Of a stretch of 46,704 nucleotides of DNA, positions 32,497 through 41,315 are shown piece after piece. The notes under the pieces are model-generated. The model worked only from the letters and a program-made list of their open reading frames with translations. It made no database searches and was not told where the DNA came from. The translations under genes and the position numbers were made by a program. Origin of the DNA: JAHCHG01 sp041745765 (lineage in GTDB: Bacteria > Acidobacteriota > Blastocatellia > Pyrinomonadales > Pyrinomonadaceae); the NCBI GenBank assembly GCA_041745765.1, contig JBGTIH010000027.1, forward strand, positions 1 to 46,704. Reading direction: 5' to 3'. Position 1 is the stretch's first letter. The number at the start of each line of letters is the position of its first letter.

Positions 32497-32919
32497 ATGG
32501 AGATAATTACACAACCTTTTTTCGGTCTGGCGGTTTTTGCCGCCGCGTATATTTTGAGCCGAATCATCAACGAACGCGGTTTGAAAATACTGAATAAGGA
32601 AGAAAAAGCGCGGCTGATTGATAATTTTTCGACTTACAGAATTTTCAGTTCGATAGCGGTGATCGTCGTTCTCGGTCTGTTGATCGTTTCCGAAAGATTT
32701 CTCCGGCAACTGCCGTCCGAATATCAACTGGCATTTCCTCTGGCGGTGATTTCCGTTTTATTTTCGCTGAATTTTATCGGTTATAAAAAGCTGACCACAC
32801 TCGATCTGCCGAGGCGTTATTTGAACTTTTATCTAATCAGTATTTTTGTGCAGTATTTCGGAATTTTTTTCCTGTTCGCGCCGATTTTTATTGAAACTTT
32901 CAGTAAATTCGGGAATTAA
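32497..32919 (+). CDS. Integral membrane protein, unknown
   Basis: 140 residues from ATG 32497; a longer in-frame ATG (32437) overlaps the previous gene and is rejected. About four hydrophobic segments: FFGLAVFAAAYILS, IFSSIAVIVVLGLLIVS, YQLAFPLAVISVLFSLNFIG and LNFYLISIFVQYFGIFFLFA. No family recognised and no catalytic residues visible. It may form a pair with the META protein gene 40 nt upstream. Confidence 0.7.
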   Translation: MEIITQPFFGLAVFAAAYILSRIINERGLKILNKEEKARLIDNFSTYRIFSSIAVIVVLGLLIVSERFLRQLPSEYQLAFPLAVISVLFSLNFIGYKKLTTLDLPRRYLNFYLISIFVQYFGIFFLFAPIFIETFSKFGN

Positions 32920-33050
32920 AAGTTTCAAAGATGAGAAGAGTTTTAATAGTTCGGGCGGCACAGGAAAACCAGCATTGGCTTGACTTTTGGATGAGATTAC
33001 AAAAATCGAATCCCCATATTTCGACAATATTCATTTGATTTCTTTAACTT

Positions 33051-33590
33051 ATGAAAATTTTTATTTCTTTTTTATTAGGATTATTTCTTTTCGGATTGGC
33101 GGGAACTGATGTTTCAGGGCAAGGAAAACATCGTAAATTAACCATTATTTTGCTTAGACACGCCGAGAAAGATTTGACGCAGGAAGAAGAAGTTACGCCG
33201 GACCCGAAACTTTCGCCGGAAGGCGAAGCGAGAGCCGAGAAGTTTGCCGCGCTCGTCGAAAAATATAAGCCGGATGCGGTTTTTTCTTCCCAATTTGTGC
33301 GGACAATTTCGACAGTCAGACCGTTTGCACGCAGGAAAAGAATGATGATTCAGTTTTACAACCATCGCAATTTAGAGGAAATTGCCGCGATTGCAACTGC
33401 GGGTAATTTTAAGCGAATTATCATTGTCGGGCATAATTCGACGACTCCCGCGCTTACCAATCTCTTAATCGGACAAAACAAGTATAAATCCCTCGATGAA
33501 TCGGAATATGATAAAATATTTATCGTCAGAATAAAAAAGGAAAAAAATAAACCGAACAAAATCAGAGAAGAAAAGATAATTACATATTGA
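33051..33590 (+). CDS. Histidine phosphatase family protein with signal peptide
   Basis: 179 residues. Signal peptide (LLGLFLFGLAGTDVSGQ), so exported. The RHxxxx motif IILLRHAEKD (R36, H37) carries the phospho-accepting His; the second His is in IIIVGHNSTTPAL. The core resembles SixA/phosphoglycerate-mutase-like phosphatases. LSPEGEARAEKF and VFSSQFVRTISTVRPFA are family features. The Lys-rich C-terminus (KKEKNKPNKIREEK) is unusual. Substrate unknown. Confidence 0.88.
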   Translation: MKIFISFLLGLFLFGLAGTDVSGQGKHRKLTIILLRHAEKDLTQEEEVTPDPKLSPEGEARAEKFAALVEKYKPDAVFSSQFVRTISTVRPFARRKRMMIQFYNHRNLEEIAAIATAGNFKRIIIVGHNSTTPALTNLLIGQNKYKSLDESEYDKIFIVRIKKEKNKPNKIREEKIITY

Positions 33591-33685
33591 TTTTTCCAGT
33601 TTTTTTTCGGTCTTTAGCATCATTTGGTATTCCCCGGCTAATTTTTGAAATGTCTGAAGGCGTGAAGAATACTTTTCCGGAATAA

Positions 33686-33767
33686 GGAATAAGTAAAAAG
33701 TGATAGGTGAAAAGTTTATATTCCAAAACGATTTATTACTTTTCCCCTTTCACTTTTCACTTATTCC
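33686..33767. repeat. Word-type inverted repeat (ggaataagtaaaaag family)
   Basis: ggaataagtaaaaagtgata plus ggtgaaaag (33686-33714) opposes cttttcccctttcacttttc plus acttattcc (33739-33767). Arms imperfect, about 29 nt. It lies between the phosphatase and the next gene. Confidence 0.75.
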
Positions 33768-33822
33768 GAAGTAAAGATTTCTTTCTTCAAATATCAGCCG
33801 GGGAATATCCACTATTAAAACT

Positions 33823-34419
33823 ATGAAAAAATTATCTTTGAGTTTATTGTTTCTGGGTTTGGCATCTGTGTTGGCATTCAATCAATCTGTTTTTTCACAG
33901 GCAAAAAAAGTAGATCACAGCGCGGTTTTTTGGACTGAGCTGCAAAAATTATGCGGCAAATCTTTCGGCGGAACGCTCGTTTCCGCGCCGGAAAACGATA
34001 CTAATTTTAAGGGCAAAGACCTAGTAATGCACGTGCGGGCGTGCGACAAAAATCGTGTCCGCATTCCGTTTTTTGTCGGCGACGACCGCTCGCGCACCTG
34101 GGTTTTAACGCGCAAAAAAGATCGCATTCTGCTCAAACACGATCATCGCCAAAAAGACGGAACTCCCGATGAAATAACGATGTACGGCGGTTGGTCAAGC
34201 AATGTCGGAATGACGACCAGACAGATGTTTCCCGCCGATCAGGAAACCGTCAGCATTCTTCCAGCCGCCGCGACAAATGTTTGGTGGATAGATTTAGTTC
34301 CGGGCGAATCTTATACATACAATTTGCGAAGAATGGGAACCGACCGATTTTTCTCCATTAAATTCGATTTGACCAAAGAGGTTGAAACACCCGAAGCACC
34401 TTGGGGTTGGAAAAATTGA
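33823..34419 (+). CDS. Secreted conserved protein of unknown function
   Basis: 198 residues. Signal peptide (MKKLSLSLLFLGLASVLAF..SVFSQ). The mature part has strong sequence landmarks: FWTELQKLCGKSFGGTLVS, RIPFFVGDDRSRTWVLT, LLKHDHRQKDGTPDEITMYG and FPADQETVSILPAAATNVWW. These resemble a conserved uncharacterised secreted family that I recall from Acidobacteria and Bacteroidetes. No cofactor motif can be named. Convincing coding signal but function unknown. Confidence 0.8.
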   Translation: MKKLSLSLLFLGLASVLAFNQSVFSQAKKVDHSAVFWTELQKLCGKSFGGTLVSAPENDTNFKGKDLVMHVRACDKNRVRIPFFVGDDRSRTWVLTRKKDRILLKHDHRQKDGTPDEITMYGGWSSNVGMTTRQMFPADQETVSILPAAATNVWWIDLVPGESYTYNLRRMGTDRFFSIKFDLTKEVETPEAPWGWKN

Positions 34420-34444
34420 TGTAAAAAATTTTTCCAAATAAAAA

Positions 34445-34828
34445 ATGCGAAAACGCTTTTGTATTCACGAACACCACGCCACGCGTCTGCATTTCGATCT
34501 GCGGCTTGAAATTGCGGGCGTTTTAAAATCCTGGGCGGTTCCGAAAGGCGTTTCGATGAATCCGTCCGAAAAACGTCTGGCGGTTCAGGTTCTCGATCAT
34601 TCGCTCGGTTATATAAATTTTGAAGGCACAATCCCCGAAGGAAATTATGGAGCGGGAGGCGTCGCCATTTGGGATAAAGGCGAATTTGAAACCGAAAACC
34701 CGGAAGAACAAATAAAAAAAGGAAAACTCGTTTTCAAAATTTACGGCGAAAGGCTGAGAGGCGAATATACGCTCATAAAATTCTGGAATCACGAAAAAAA
34801 ATTGGCTGATTACAAAATCAAACGATGA
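34445..34828 (+). CDS. Stand-alone LigD-type 3'-phosphoesterase
   Basis: 127 residues. It matches the phosphoesterase module of bacterial LigD: EHHATRLHFDLRLEIAGVLK, AVPKGVSMNPSEKRLAV, DHSLGYINFEGTIPEGNYGA and the closing AIWDKGEFE. The metal and catalytic set is complete: H10, H16, D18, R20 and H52, each exactly 32 lower than P. aeruginosa LigD H42, H48, D50, R52 and H84 (numbers from memory). It trims 3' ribonucleotide or phosphate ends. No Ku, ligase or polymerase is in the window, so it may work with distant NHEJ parts or alone. Confidence 0.9.
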   Translation: MRKRFCIHEHHATRLHFDLRLEIAGVLKSWAVPKGVSMNPSEKRLAVQVLDHSLGYINFEGTIPEGNYGAGGVAIWDKGEFETENPEEQIKKGKLVFKIYGERLRGEYTLIKFWNHEKKLADYKIKR

Positions 34829-34897
34829 ATTTGCCGATGAAAACTGGAAACTGGAAACTGTTTTGAAGCCGCAAAAATAGTTTGAATTGATAAAATT

Positions 34898-35836
34898 ATG
34901 ATCCAAAACATCAAAAAAAAGCTAAAGAAAATTTCATTTCTGCACAGCTTTTATATGCGCCTCAAAAGACTTTATAAGTCTGAACTGTTGGGAATGACGT
35001 CCAAAACGGAGCAGGATTATTTTGCAAGATATGGTGAAAAACTTTATTCGGGAAAAGGCGAAATAGTTGATTTGGGCTGCTGGCTCGGTTCGACGACAAT
35101 TCCACTTGTAAAAGGTCTTTTGAAAAATCCGGCTTTTGAGAAATCTGGCAGAAAAGTTTATGCTTACGACCTATTTATCTGGTATGACTGGATGAATCCG
35201 AGCTTAATCGGAACAAATCTGGTCGGAAAGTACAAAGAAGGCGAAAGTTTTCTTGATGAATTTAAGAAAAGAACCGCGAAATATGATTCTCATATAGAAA
35301 TTTGCGCCGGAGATTTGGCACAAATCGGATGGAACGGAAAAGAAATCGAATTTCTTTTGATTGATGCCATGAAAAATTGGGAACTCTCAAATGCTGTCGT
35401 TAAACATTTTTTCGGTTCGCTGATAGCGAATGAAAGCTATATTCTGCATCAGGATTTCGGACATTATTTCACACCCTGGATTCATCTTTTGCATTGGAAG
35501 TTTCGGGATTATTTCGAATTTGCCGAAGACGTGCCGGATTCGGGAAGCGTCGTTTTTAAATGTATAAAGAAAATCCCGAATGAAATGCTGGCAGATAATT
35601 ATTCTTTTGAATCATTCAGCGACGAAGAAGCAGATGCGGCTTTTTCTTATTCTATGAAAATTGTTCCTTCGGAAAAACTGGCAAATGTAGCTGCTGCAAA
35701 AGTTATGTATTATATTCACCAAAACCGTCTCACGGAAGCCGCAAGCGAATTAAAAAGGCTTTTGAATCAAGGTATCCCGGCGGAAAAAGATCTTTTAGTA
35801 GTTCAAGAATTACTTCAATCTGAAATTTCACATTAA
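34898..35836 (+). CDS. SAM-dependent methyltransferase-like protein
   Basis: 312 residues. A Rossmann-type SAM site is suggested by GEIVDLGCWLGSTTIPL and the acidic strand end KVYAYDLFIWYDW; IEFLLIDAMKNW is a later motif. The N-terminus is basic (MIQNIKKKLKKISFLH). The C-terminal 70 residues look helical. It resembles the TylF/O-methyltransferase-like class linked to glycan genes, but this is only by fold. It ends by overlapping the convergent MFS gene by 9 nt. Confidence 0.65.
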   Translation: MIQNIKKKLKKISFLHSFYMRLKRLYKSELLGMTSKTEQDYFARYGEKLYSGKGEIVDLGCWLGSTTIPLVKGLLKNPAFEKSGRKVYAYDLFIWYDWMNPSLIGTNLVGKYKEGESFLDEFKKRTAKYDSHIEICAGDLAQIGWNGKEIEFLLIDAMKNWELSNAVVKHFFGSLIANESYILHQDFGHYFTPWIHLLHWKFRDYFEFAEDVPDSGSVVFKCIKKIPNEMLADNYSFESFSDEEADAAFSYSMKIVPSEKLANVAAAKVMYYIHQNRLTEAASELKRLLNQGIPAEKDLLVVQELLQSEISH

Positions 35837-37072
35837 AATTCGTGCGCGTTCGAGTTTGGCGAAATAAATTGCGATGAAAACGGCGATAATCATAATCGCC
35901 GAAGCCGTCCAAAAGGTGCGCTGAATCGTAAAACTATCCACTTTATCGAGCGAATTATTAAGCAAAACGCCGCCGAGTGCGGGACCGATGGCGCGGGCAA
36001 GACTTGCGCCCGATTGCAAAACTCCGAGCGATTTACCTTGTTCGTGTTCTTTGGCGACTTTTGAGGCGAGACTCGTAATCGCGGGCGAAGCCATAGAATT
36101 TCCGATTGCCAGAAGTGCCACGACGAAAAGCAAACCGGACAATCCGCCGAAATCCGGACTGATATACGGAATCGTGAAAAAGCTGACCGCCATCATAATC
36201 GAACCGACGATCATCAGAGGATTTTCGCCGAACTTTGTAACTAATCTGTCAAAAACTCCGCCTTGAAAAATCACGGCTAAAATGCCGATAAAAGCAAAAA
36301 TATAACCGTTTTGTTCCGCTGTGTAACCGAAGCGTTCGATGGTGAACAAAACGAAGGCGTAAGTCATTATCGAAAAAGATGTTACAAGAAAGAAATAAAC
36401 GCCGTTGAGCGTGGCAAAATGGCGGTCGCCGAGCGATTCGAATAATTCGACGAAGCGGTTTTTGCGAAGTTTTGACGGATCGTAATTTCCCATTTTGACC
36501 GTTTCCGGCAGAATAAAATAGATCAAAATTGCATTCAAGACCGATAAAGCGGCGGCGAAAAGGAACGGAACGCCGATTCCGTAACGGCTCAAAATCCCGC
36601 CGATTGCCGGACCGAAAACAAAACCGAGTCCGAACATCGCGCCGAAAAGTCCCATTCCTCTGGCGCGGTTTTCTATCGAAGTTACATCGGCGATATAGGC
36701 TTGCGCCGTCGAAATATTTCCGCCGGTGATTCCCGCAATAATTCGTCCGGCAAAAACCATCCAGAGCGCAAAGGCAAAACCGATCAGTAGATAGCCGACT
36801 GCCGAACCGAGGATCGAGAAAAACAAAATCGGTCGCCGTCCGTAGCGGTCGGAAAGACTGCCCAAAATCGGCGCAAAGATAAACTGCATCAAACTGTAAG
36901 AAGCAAATAAAAGTCCGATGTCGAAAGGCGTGGCGCGGAAAGCGTCGGTTTCGACATAATACGGCAGAGCCGGAATGACGATGCCAAAGCCGACCAGATC
37001 AATAAAAACCGTGAAATAGATGATTAAAAGCGGTTTGGTTAAAAATTTTTCGTTAGTTGTTTCGGGTTGCAT
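35828..37072 (-). CDS. MFS transporter, TetA/multidrug type
   Basis: 414 residues with about twelve membrane segments. The N-terminal motif FIDLVGFGIVIPALPYY is typical for TetA-like drug/H+ antiporters (DHA1). Motif A between TM2 and TM3 reads GSLSDRYGRRPILF. Motif C-like segment is FGLGFVFGPAIGGILS in TM5. Probable efflux pump; the substrate cannot be told. Its start codon lies within the last 20 bases of the Uma2 gene, so the two are probably one operon. Confidence 0.9.
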   Translation of the reverse strand: MQPETTNEKFLTKPLLIIYFTVFIDLVGFGIVIPALPYYVETDAFRATPFDIGLLFASYSLMQFIFAPILGSLSDRYGRRPILFFSILGSAVGYLLIGFAFALWMVFAGRIIAGITGGNISTAQAYIADVTSIENRARGMGLFGAMFGLGFVFGPAIGGILSRYGIGVPFLFAAALSVLNAILIYFILPETVKMGNYDPSKLRKNRFVELFESLGDRHFATLNGVYFFLVTSFSIMTYAFVLFTIERFGYTAEQNGYIFAFIGILAVIFQGGVFDRLVTKFGENPLMIVGSIMMAVSFFTIPYISPDFGGLSGLLFVVALLAIGNSMASPAITSLASKVAKEHEQGKSLGVLQSGASLARAIGPALGGVLLNNSLDKVDSFTIQRTFWTASAIMIIAVFIAIYFAKLERARILM

Positions 37073-37637
37073 CTGGGTTAAAACGAACGCGGCGGTAAAT
37101 TTCGTTGATCGGCAAGGTTAATCCGACGGATTGAAATTCGATTTCTTCGTCGGAATTATCGTAAAAATAGGTTATCCAATTTCCGTTCGGCTGGCGGCGG
37201 TGGAGTTCGATGTTAATCAAATGCTGATCAATAATTGCGTACTCCTGAACGCTCGGCATTTGTTGGTAAAAAAGAAGTTTTTCGCGGCGGTCAATATGTT
37301 CGGTCGAGTCGGAAGTAACTTCGATGATTAAAATCGGCTGATTGCGAAAATGCGAATCTTCGGGATTTTCTTCGCACGAAACCAAAACGTCCGGGTAATA
37401 ATAAACATTTTGTGTGATGCGAACTTTTATTTCACTAGCAAAAGGCTCACAATTTGAATCTCTCAAGTGAATTGATAAAGCAACAAACATATTTCCTGCA
37501 ATACGAGCGTGATTATCGCTCGTCCCCGCCATTGCGTAAACTTCGCCTTCGACGTATTCGTGCTTAACCGGACTGATTTTTTCGCCTTCCAAATAATCTT
37601 CGACGCTGATTTTAGTCTTTAATTTCACTAATCCCAT
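37053..37637 (-). CDS. Uma2 family (DUF820) putative PD-(D/E)XK protein
   Basis: 194 residues from ATG 37637 (MGLVKLKTKISVEDYL); an upstream in-frame start is rejected because it lengthens the protein with atypical residues. Uma2 signatures: KHEYVEGEVYAMAGTSDNHA, YYPDVLVSCEEN, PILIIEVTSDSTEHIDRREK (PD...EVxS core) and EYAIIDQHLINIELHRR. Usually predicted to be endonuclease-like; multiple copies occur in cyanobacteria and Acidobacteria. Role unproven. Overlaps the start of the MFS gene. Confidence 0.88.
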   Translation of the reverse strand: MGLVKLKTKISVEDYLEGEKISPVKHEYVEGEVYAMAGTSDNHARIAGNMFVALSIHLRDSNCEPFASEIKVRITQNVYYYPDVLVSCEENPEDSHFRNQPILIIEVTSDSTEHIDRREKLLFYQQMPSVQEYAIIDQHLINIELHRRQPNGNWITYFYDNSDEEIEFQSVGLTLPINEIYRRVRFNPDATRNN

Positions 37638-37719
37638 AAGTGGTAAGTTTAGCAAATTATCGTTTCGTAGTAGAATAGCGGAGAAACAAAATAACACTTT
37701 GGAGGAATTTGCAAAAGGA

Positions 37720-39612
37720 ATGCGGAAAGCACAAAATATTAAATTTTTAGGAATTTTAATCATCGCACTTATTTTTTCTATGAATCAGGACGCAAACGCT
37801 CAACGGAAAAAGCCGCCGGTGAAAACTCCGGCAGCGGTGCAAACGACAATGCCGGAAATAAGTTTTACGGTTTCGATGCCAAAACCGTGGACGCATTTAT
37901 TGGAAGTCGAAATGCGTATGACGTGGGATCAAATGCCGGAAAAGACCGAATTGAAGATGCCCGTCTGGACTCCGGGTTCGTATCTGATTCGCGAATATGC
38001 GCGGCACGTGCAGAGTTTTACGGCGATGGACGGCAGCGGAAATATGCTCGATTGGCGCAAGATCAGCAAAAATACGTGGGAAATTGATACGAAAGGTATA
38101 AAAAGCATCCGCGTCGGTTATCAAGTTTACTCCAACGAATTGACCGTTCGGACAAATGAATTAAATGACGAACACGCATTCTTTACTCCGGCGGCACTTT
38201 TGTTTTTTCCGAAAGGTCAGATTTCCGCGCCCTCGACCATTACGGTCAGACCTTACGGAAATTGGAAGATTGCGACCGGACTTCCCGAAATTCCGACTCC
38301 GAACCAGCCGACAACGGGAACAAACAATAATCAGATAAAAACCTTCCGCGCCGAAAACTTCGATATTTTGTATGATTCGCCGTTTGAAGTCAGTGATTTT
38401 GTTGAAAAAAGATTTACCGTGCAAGGCAAACCGCACCGCTATGTCGTGACGGGCGAAGGTAATTATGATTTAGACAGAATGGTGGAAGATACGATCAAGA
38501 TTATCGAAGAACATATCAAAATCTTCGGCGATCTGCCGTATGAAGATTATCTTTTGATTCTGAATTTGCGGGGCGGCGGCGGACTCGAACATCTTAATTC
38601 GACCGCTCTGCAATGGAACAGATACGGATTTAAACCCGAAGCCCGTTACAAAGCGTTTCTCGGTTTAGTGGCGCACGAATTTTTTCACGTCTGGAATGTC
38701 AAGCGCATTCGCCCCGATGCTTTAGGACCGTTTGATTATGAAAACGAAAACTACACGCGCTTGCTCTGGGTTGCCGAAGGCGCGACTTCGTATTATTCGG
38801 CACTTCTACTTCAGCGGGCGAATTTGATTACGGACAGGGAATTTCTGCAAGCCCGCGCCGGAGATATTCTGGCTTTGCAAAATCGTCCCGGAAGATTTGA
38901 AACGAGTCTGGAAGATTCGAGTTTCGATGCGTGGATCAAGTATTACCGGCAGGATGAAAATTCGGTCAATAATCAAATTTCATATTACGACAAAGGCGAA
39001 ATCGTCCATTTATTGCTGGATATAAAAATCCGCACCGATTCCGGCGGCGCGAAATCTCTGGACGATGTAATGCGCTATTTAAACGACGAATTTGCCAAAA
39101 AGAACAGAAACTTTACGCCGGAAGATTATCAAAGAGCGGCGGAAATGATGTCCGGCACGAGCCTCGAAGATTTCTTTGATAAATATGTGCGCGGCACGGA
39201 AGAAATCGCTTACAACGAGATATTGAATCCGTTCGGCTTGCGGCTTTTGACCGGAGAAGACGGACCGCAACGCGCGTTTTTAGGCGGAAATATCATCGAA
39301 GCGGGCGGCAGATTAACGATTCGTTCGCTGCCTTCGGACACTCCGGCGTATCAATTCGGTTTGAATGTGAACGATGAGATCGTGGCAGTTGACGGCACGC
39401 GCGCCAGCAATCAGTTCTTAAACTATGTTGTGAGCGAAAAGAAACCGGGTGAAAAAATTCGCTTAACCGTTTTCCGGCGCGAGCAATTGCGCGACATCGA
39501 AGTAACGCTCGGCGGACGCGCCGATCAGAATTACCGCATCGTCGCGGTTGATAGTCCGTCCGAAAATCAAAAACGGCTTTACAGAGAATATCTCGGAGCG
39601 GAATTAAGGTAA
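37720..39612 (+). CDS. M61 family metallopeptidase with PDZ domain
   Basis: 630 residues from ATG 37720, which has ggagga just upstream. Signal peptide (LGILIIALIFSMNQDANAQ). The zinc-binding HExxH is VAHEFFHVWNVKRIRP and the third ligand Glu lies in VAEGATSYY, the glycyl aminopeptidase (M61) pattern. PEISFTVSMPKPWTHLLEVE is the N-terminal beta domain. A C-terminal PDZ domain (LPSDTPAYQFGLNVNDEIVA) precedes the end. Exported peptidase for peptide degradation or envelope maintenance. Divergent from the Uma2 gene, sharing a short promoter region. Confidence 0.9.
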   Translation: MRKAQNIKFLGILIIALIFSMNQDANAQRKKPPVKTPAAVQTTMPEISFTVSMPKPWTHLLEVEMRMTWDQMPEKTELKMPVWTPGSYLIREYARHVQSFTAMDGSGNMLDWRKISKNTWEIDTKGIKSIRVGYQVYSNELTVRTNELNDEHAFFTPAALLFFPKGQISAPSTITVRPYGNWKIATGLPEIPTPNQPTTGTNNNQIKTFRAENFDILYDSPFEVSDFVEKRFTVQGKPHRYVVTGEGNYDLDRMVEDTIKIIEEHIKIFGDLPYEDYLLILNLRGGGGLEHLNSTALQWNRYGFKPEARYKAFLGLVAHEFFHVWNVKRIRPDALGPFDYENENYTRLLWVAEGATSYYSALLLQRANLITDREFLQARAGDILALQNRPGRFETSLEDSSFDAWIKYYRQDENSVNNQISYYDKGEIVHLLLDIKIRTDSGGAKSLDDVMRYLNDEFAKKNRNFTPEDYQRAAEMMSGTSLEDFFDKYVRGTEEIAYNEILNPFGLRLLTGEDGPQRAFLGGNIIEAGGRLTIRSLPSDTPAYQFGLNVNDEIVAVDGTRASNQFLNYVVSEKKPGEKIRLTVFRREQLRDIEVTLGGRADQNYRIVAVDSPSENQKRLYREYLGAELR

Positions 39613-39618
39613 TCATAA

Positions 39619-39720
39619 GGTCTTTGGTCTTCGGTCTTTGGTCTTTGGTCTTTGGTTCTGAATTTAAAATCAGAGTCGTTTGTTTAAACGAAAATCAGAG
39701 ATCAAAGATCAAAGACCAAT
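39619..39720. repeat. Word-type inverted repeat (tctttggtctttgg family)
   Basis: Left array: ggtctttggtcttcggtctt and onward to 39656, about five copies of a 7-nt word. Right array: gatcaaagatcaaagaccaa (39700-39719). It lies directly before the lipoprotein start and makes false upstream reading frames. Confidence 0.8.
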
Positions 39721-39728
39721 CTAAATAT

Positions 39729-41114
39729 ATGTTTCAGCGAATTTTAATTAAATTTCTTTTGTTAGCAATTTTGCTTCCCGTTTTAGCGTGTCAGCAAAAC
39801 GCCGTGCAAACGCCGACGGTTGCGCCGAGTTCTTTGCGCGATGTTCCGGCTCTGCGCCTTAATTACCGGTTTGAATCGGACGTTCCGCCGCCCGAACAGG
39901 CAAGTCAGATTGTTCAGCAGGAAGAAAAAAACGGTCTGGTGCAAGCGGATTTCGATGAAAATCGTCCGCAGGAAATTCTCGATATGACGATGACTTCGCC
40001 CGACGGTCAGCGCGTTTTAGCGGTTTATCACAATGTTGCGGATATGCCGGCGGAATTTCGTCTCGATATGTATGGCGCAGACGGCAAAAATCTGAAAACG
40101 ATCACACACGAAGGAATGGCAGTTCATTTTCCCGACACAATTTTGTGGTCGCCCGATTCTTCTACCATTGCTTTCGTCGCAATGGCACGACTCAGCAAAC
40201 TCAGCGGTTTAATGAATAATTCGGAAGAAGAAAATTCAAACAATGCAACGCCTGTTCCGACAATTGAACCGGCACTCACGCCGGACGGTAATACGGAAAC
40301 TTCGGAATCCGACGCAAATGCAAATACCGAAACCGCACCGCCGCCGACATCTGAAACAGGTCAACCTGCATCTCCGGTTTTAACATTTCGCACCGAGCAG
40401 ATTTATCTGTGCGATGCCAACGGCAATGATGTAAAACCGCTGACGCAAAATGAAGGTTTGATGTATTTCTATTTTGTTTGGTCGCCGGACGGTTCCGCGC
40501 TCGCCGCGCTTGCGGCAAAATCAACTGAATGGAAAATCTTTAAATATCAAGCTGAGCAAAGAGGCGAAATTTTCAGACCGCCGGGCAGACCGCGAATCGT
40601 TGAAAAAACCGGCAGACAAAGACTGCTTGATGATCGAATGACGCAAGTTCATCCGGTCTGGTCGCCTGATTCCGCAAAAATTGCCGTTTCATTCGACAAA
40701 CAACTCGGAATTTATGATGCAATCGGCGACGCACCGACGCAAGCCGCGATTATGCTTCGCAATCAATTGATGCTTTCTTCCAAAGTTTATGATGAAACAA
40801 GACAATCTGAAATGGGCGACGATAAAGCGGCGGAAACTAATGCGAACACAAATGCTAATGCTAATAAACCGGCGAATACAAATGTCAATGTCAATGCCAA
40901 TACCGCCGTAAATCTGCCCGAAGGCGTTTTGCCGGACGAAAGCACTTTAGTTTCCTTTAATCCGATTATCAAACTTTTATGGACAGAAGATGCGATGCTT
41001 TATTTTGAAACCGCATACGTTAAGGAATACGTCGAATCAATCAATAATCGCCGCAGCTACGTTCGCTGGCATCGCTTGATTTTAAGCCCGCAAGCCGTTG
41101 CAATCGGAAATTAA
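39729..41114 (+). CDS. Lipoprotein with TolB/WD40-like beta-propeller repeats
   Basis: 461 residues from ATG 39729; earlier in-frame codons fall in the repeat array. Lipobox LLPVLAC. PD40-like blades: TSPDGQRVLAVYHNV, LWSPDSSTIAFVAMA, VWSPDGSALAALAAK and VWSPDSAKIAVSFDK. Two low-complexity insertions are notable: a Thr/Pro/Asn-rich stretch (about 175-215) and a long Asn/Ala repeat near residue 370 (TNANANKPANTNVNVNANTA). Probably an envelope protein-interaction or sensor component; function not known. Confidence 0.82.
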   Translation: MFQRILIKFLLLAILLPVLACQQNAVQTPTVAPSSLRDVPALRLNYRFESDVPPPEQASQIVQQEEKNGLVQADFDENRPQEILDMTMTSPDGQRVLAVYHNVADMPAEFRLDMYGADGKNLKTITHEGMAVHFPDTILWSPDSSTIAFVAMARLSKLSGLMNNSEEENSNNATPVPTIEPALTPDGNTETSESDANANTETAPPPTSETGQPASPVLTFRTEQIYLCDANGNDVKPLTQNEGLMYFYFVWSPDGSALAALAAKSTEWKIFKYQAEQRGEIFRPPGRPRIVEKTGRQRLLDDRMTQVHPVWSPDSAKIAVSFDKQLGIYDAIGDAPTQAAIMLRNQLMLSSKVYDETRQSEMGDDKAAETNANTNANANKPANTNVNVNANTAVNLPEGVLPDESTLVSFNPIIKLLWTEDAMLYFETAYVKEYVESINNRRSYVRWHRLILSPQAVAIGN

Positions 41115-41315
41115 AGTAATTTTTAATGGAAAATTAAAAACGGAAAATGAAAAATTAAATAGAAGACCAATTTGATTGCAAATAAATAAATTAAGCAGTA
41201 AGACAAAAATTTATTGTTTGCAATTGTCCTCATTTCAGGTTAAAGACCTTTGTCAAAAGACTTTCTAACTCATCAATTAGAAATTAAATAAGACTTTGCT
41301 TAAAATACCTAACAT

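Noticed and set aside
32931..33038. Short 35-codon frame MRRVLIVRAAQEN... between two genes
   Set aside because: No Shine-Dalgarno, no family match; too short to support.
41115..41315. T-box leader for tyrS
   Set aside because: No T-box consensus (AGGGUGGNACCGCG-like) and no specifier or antiterminator pairing seen.
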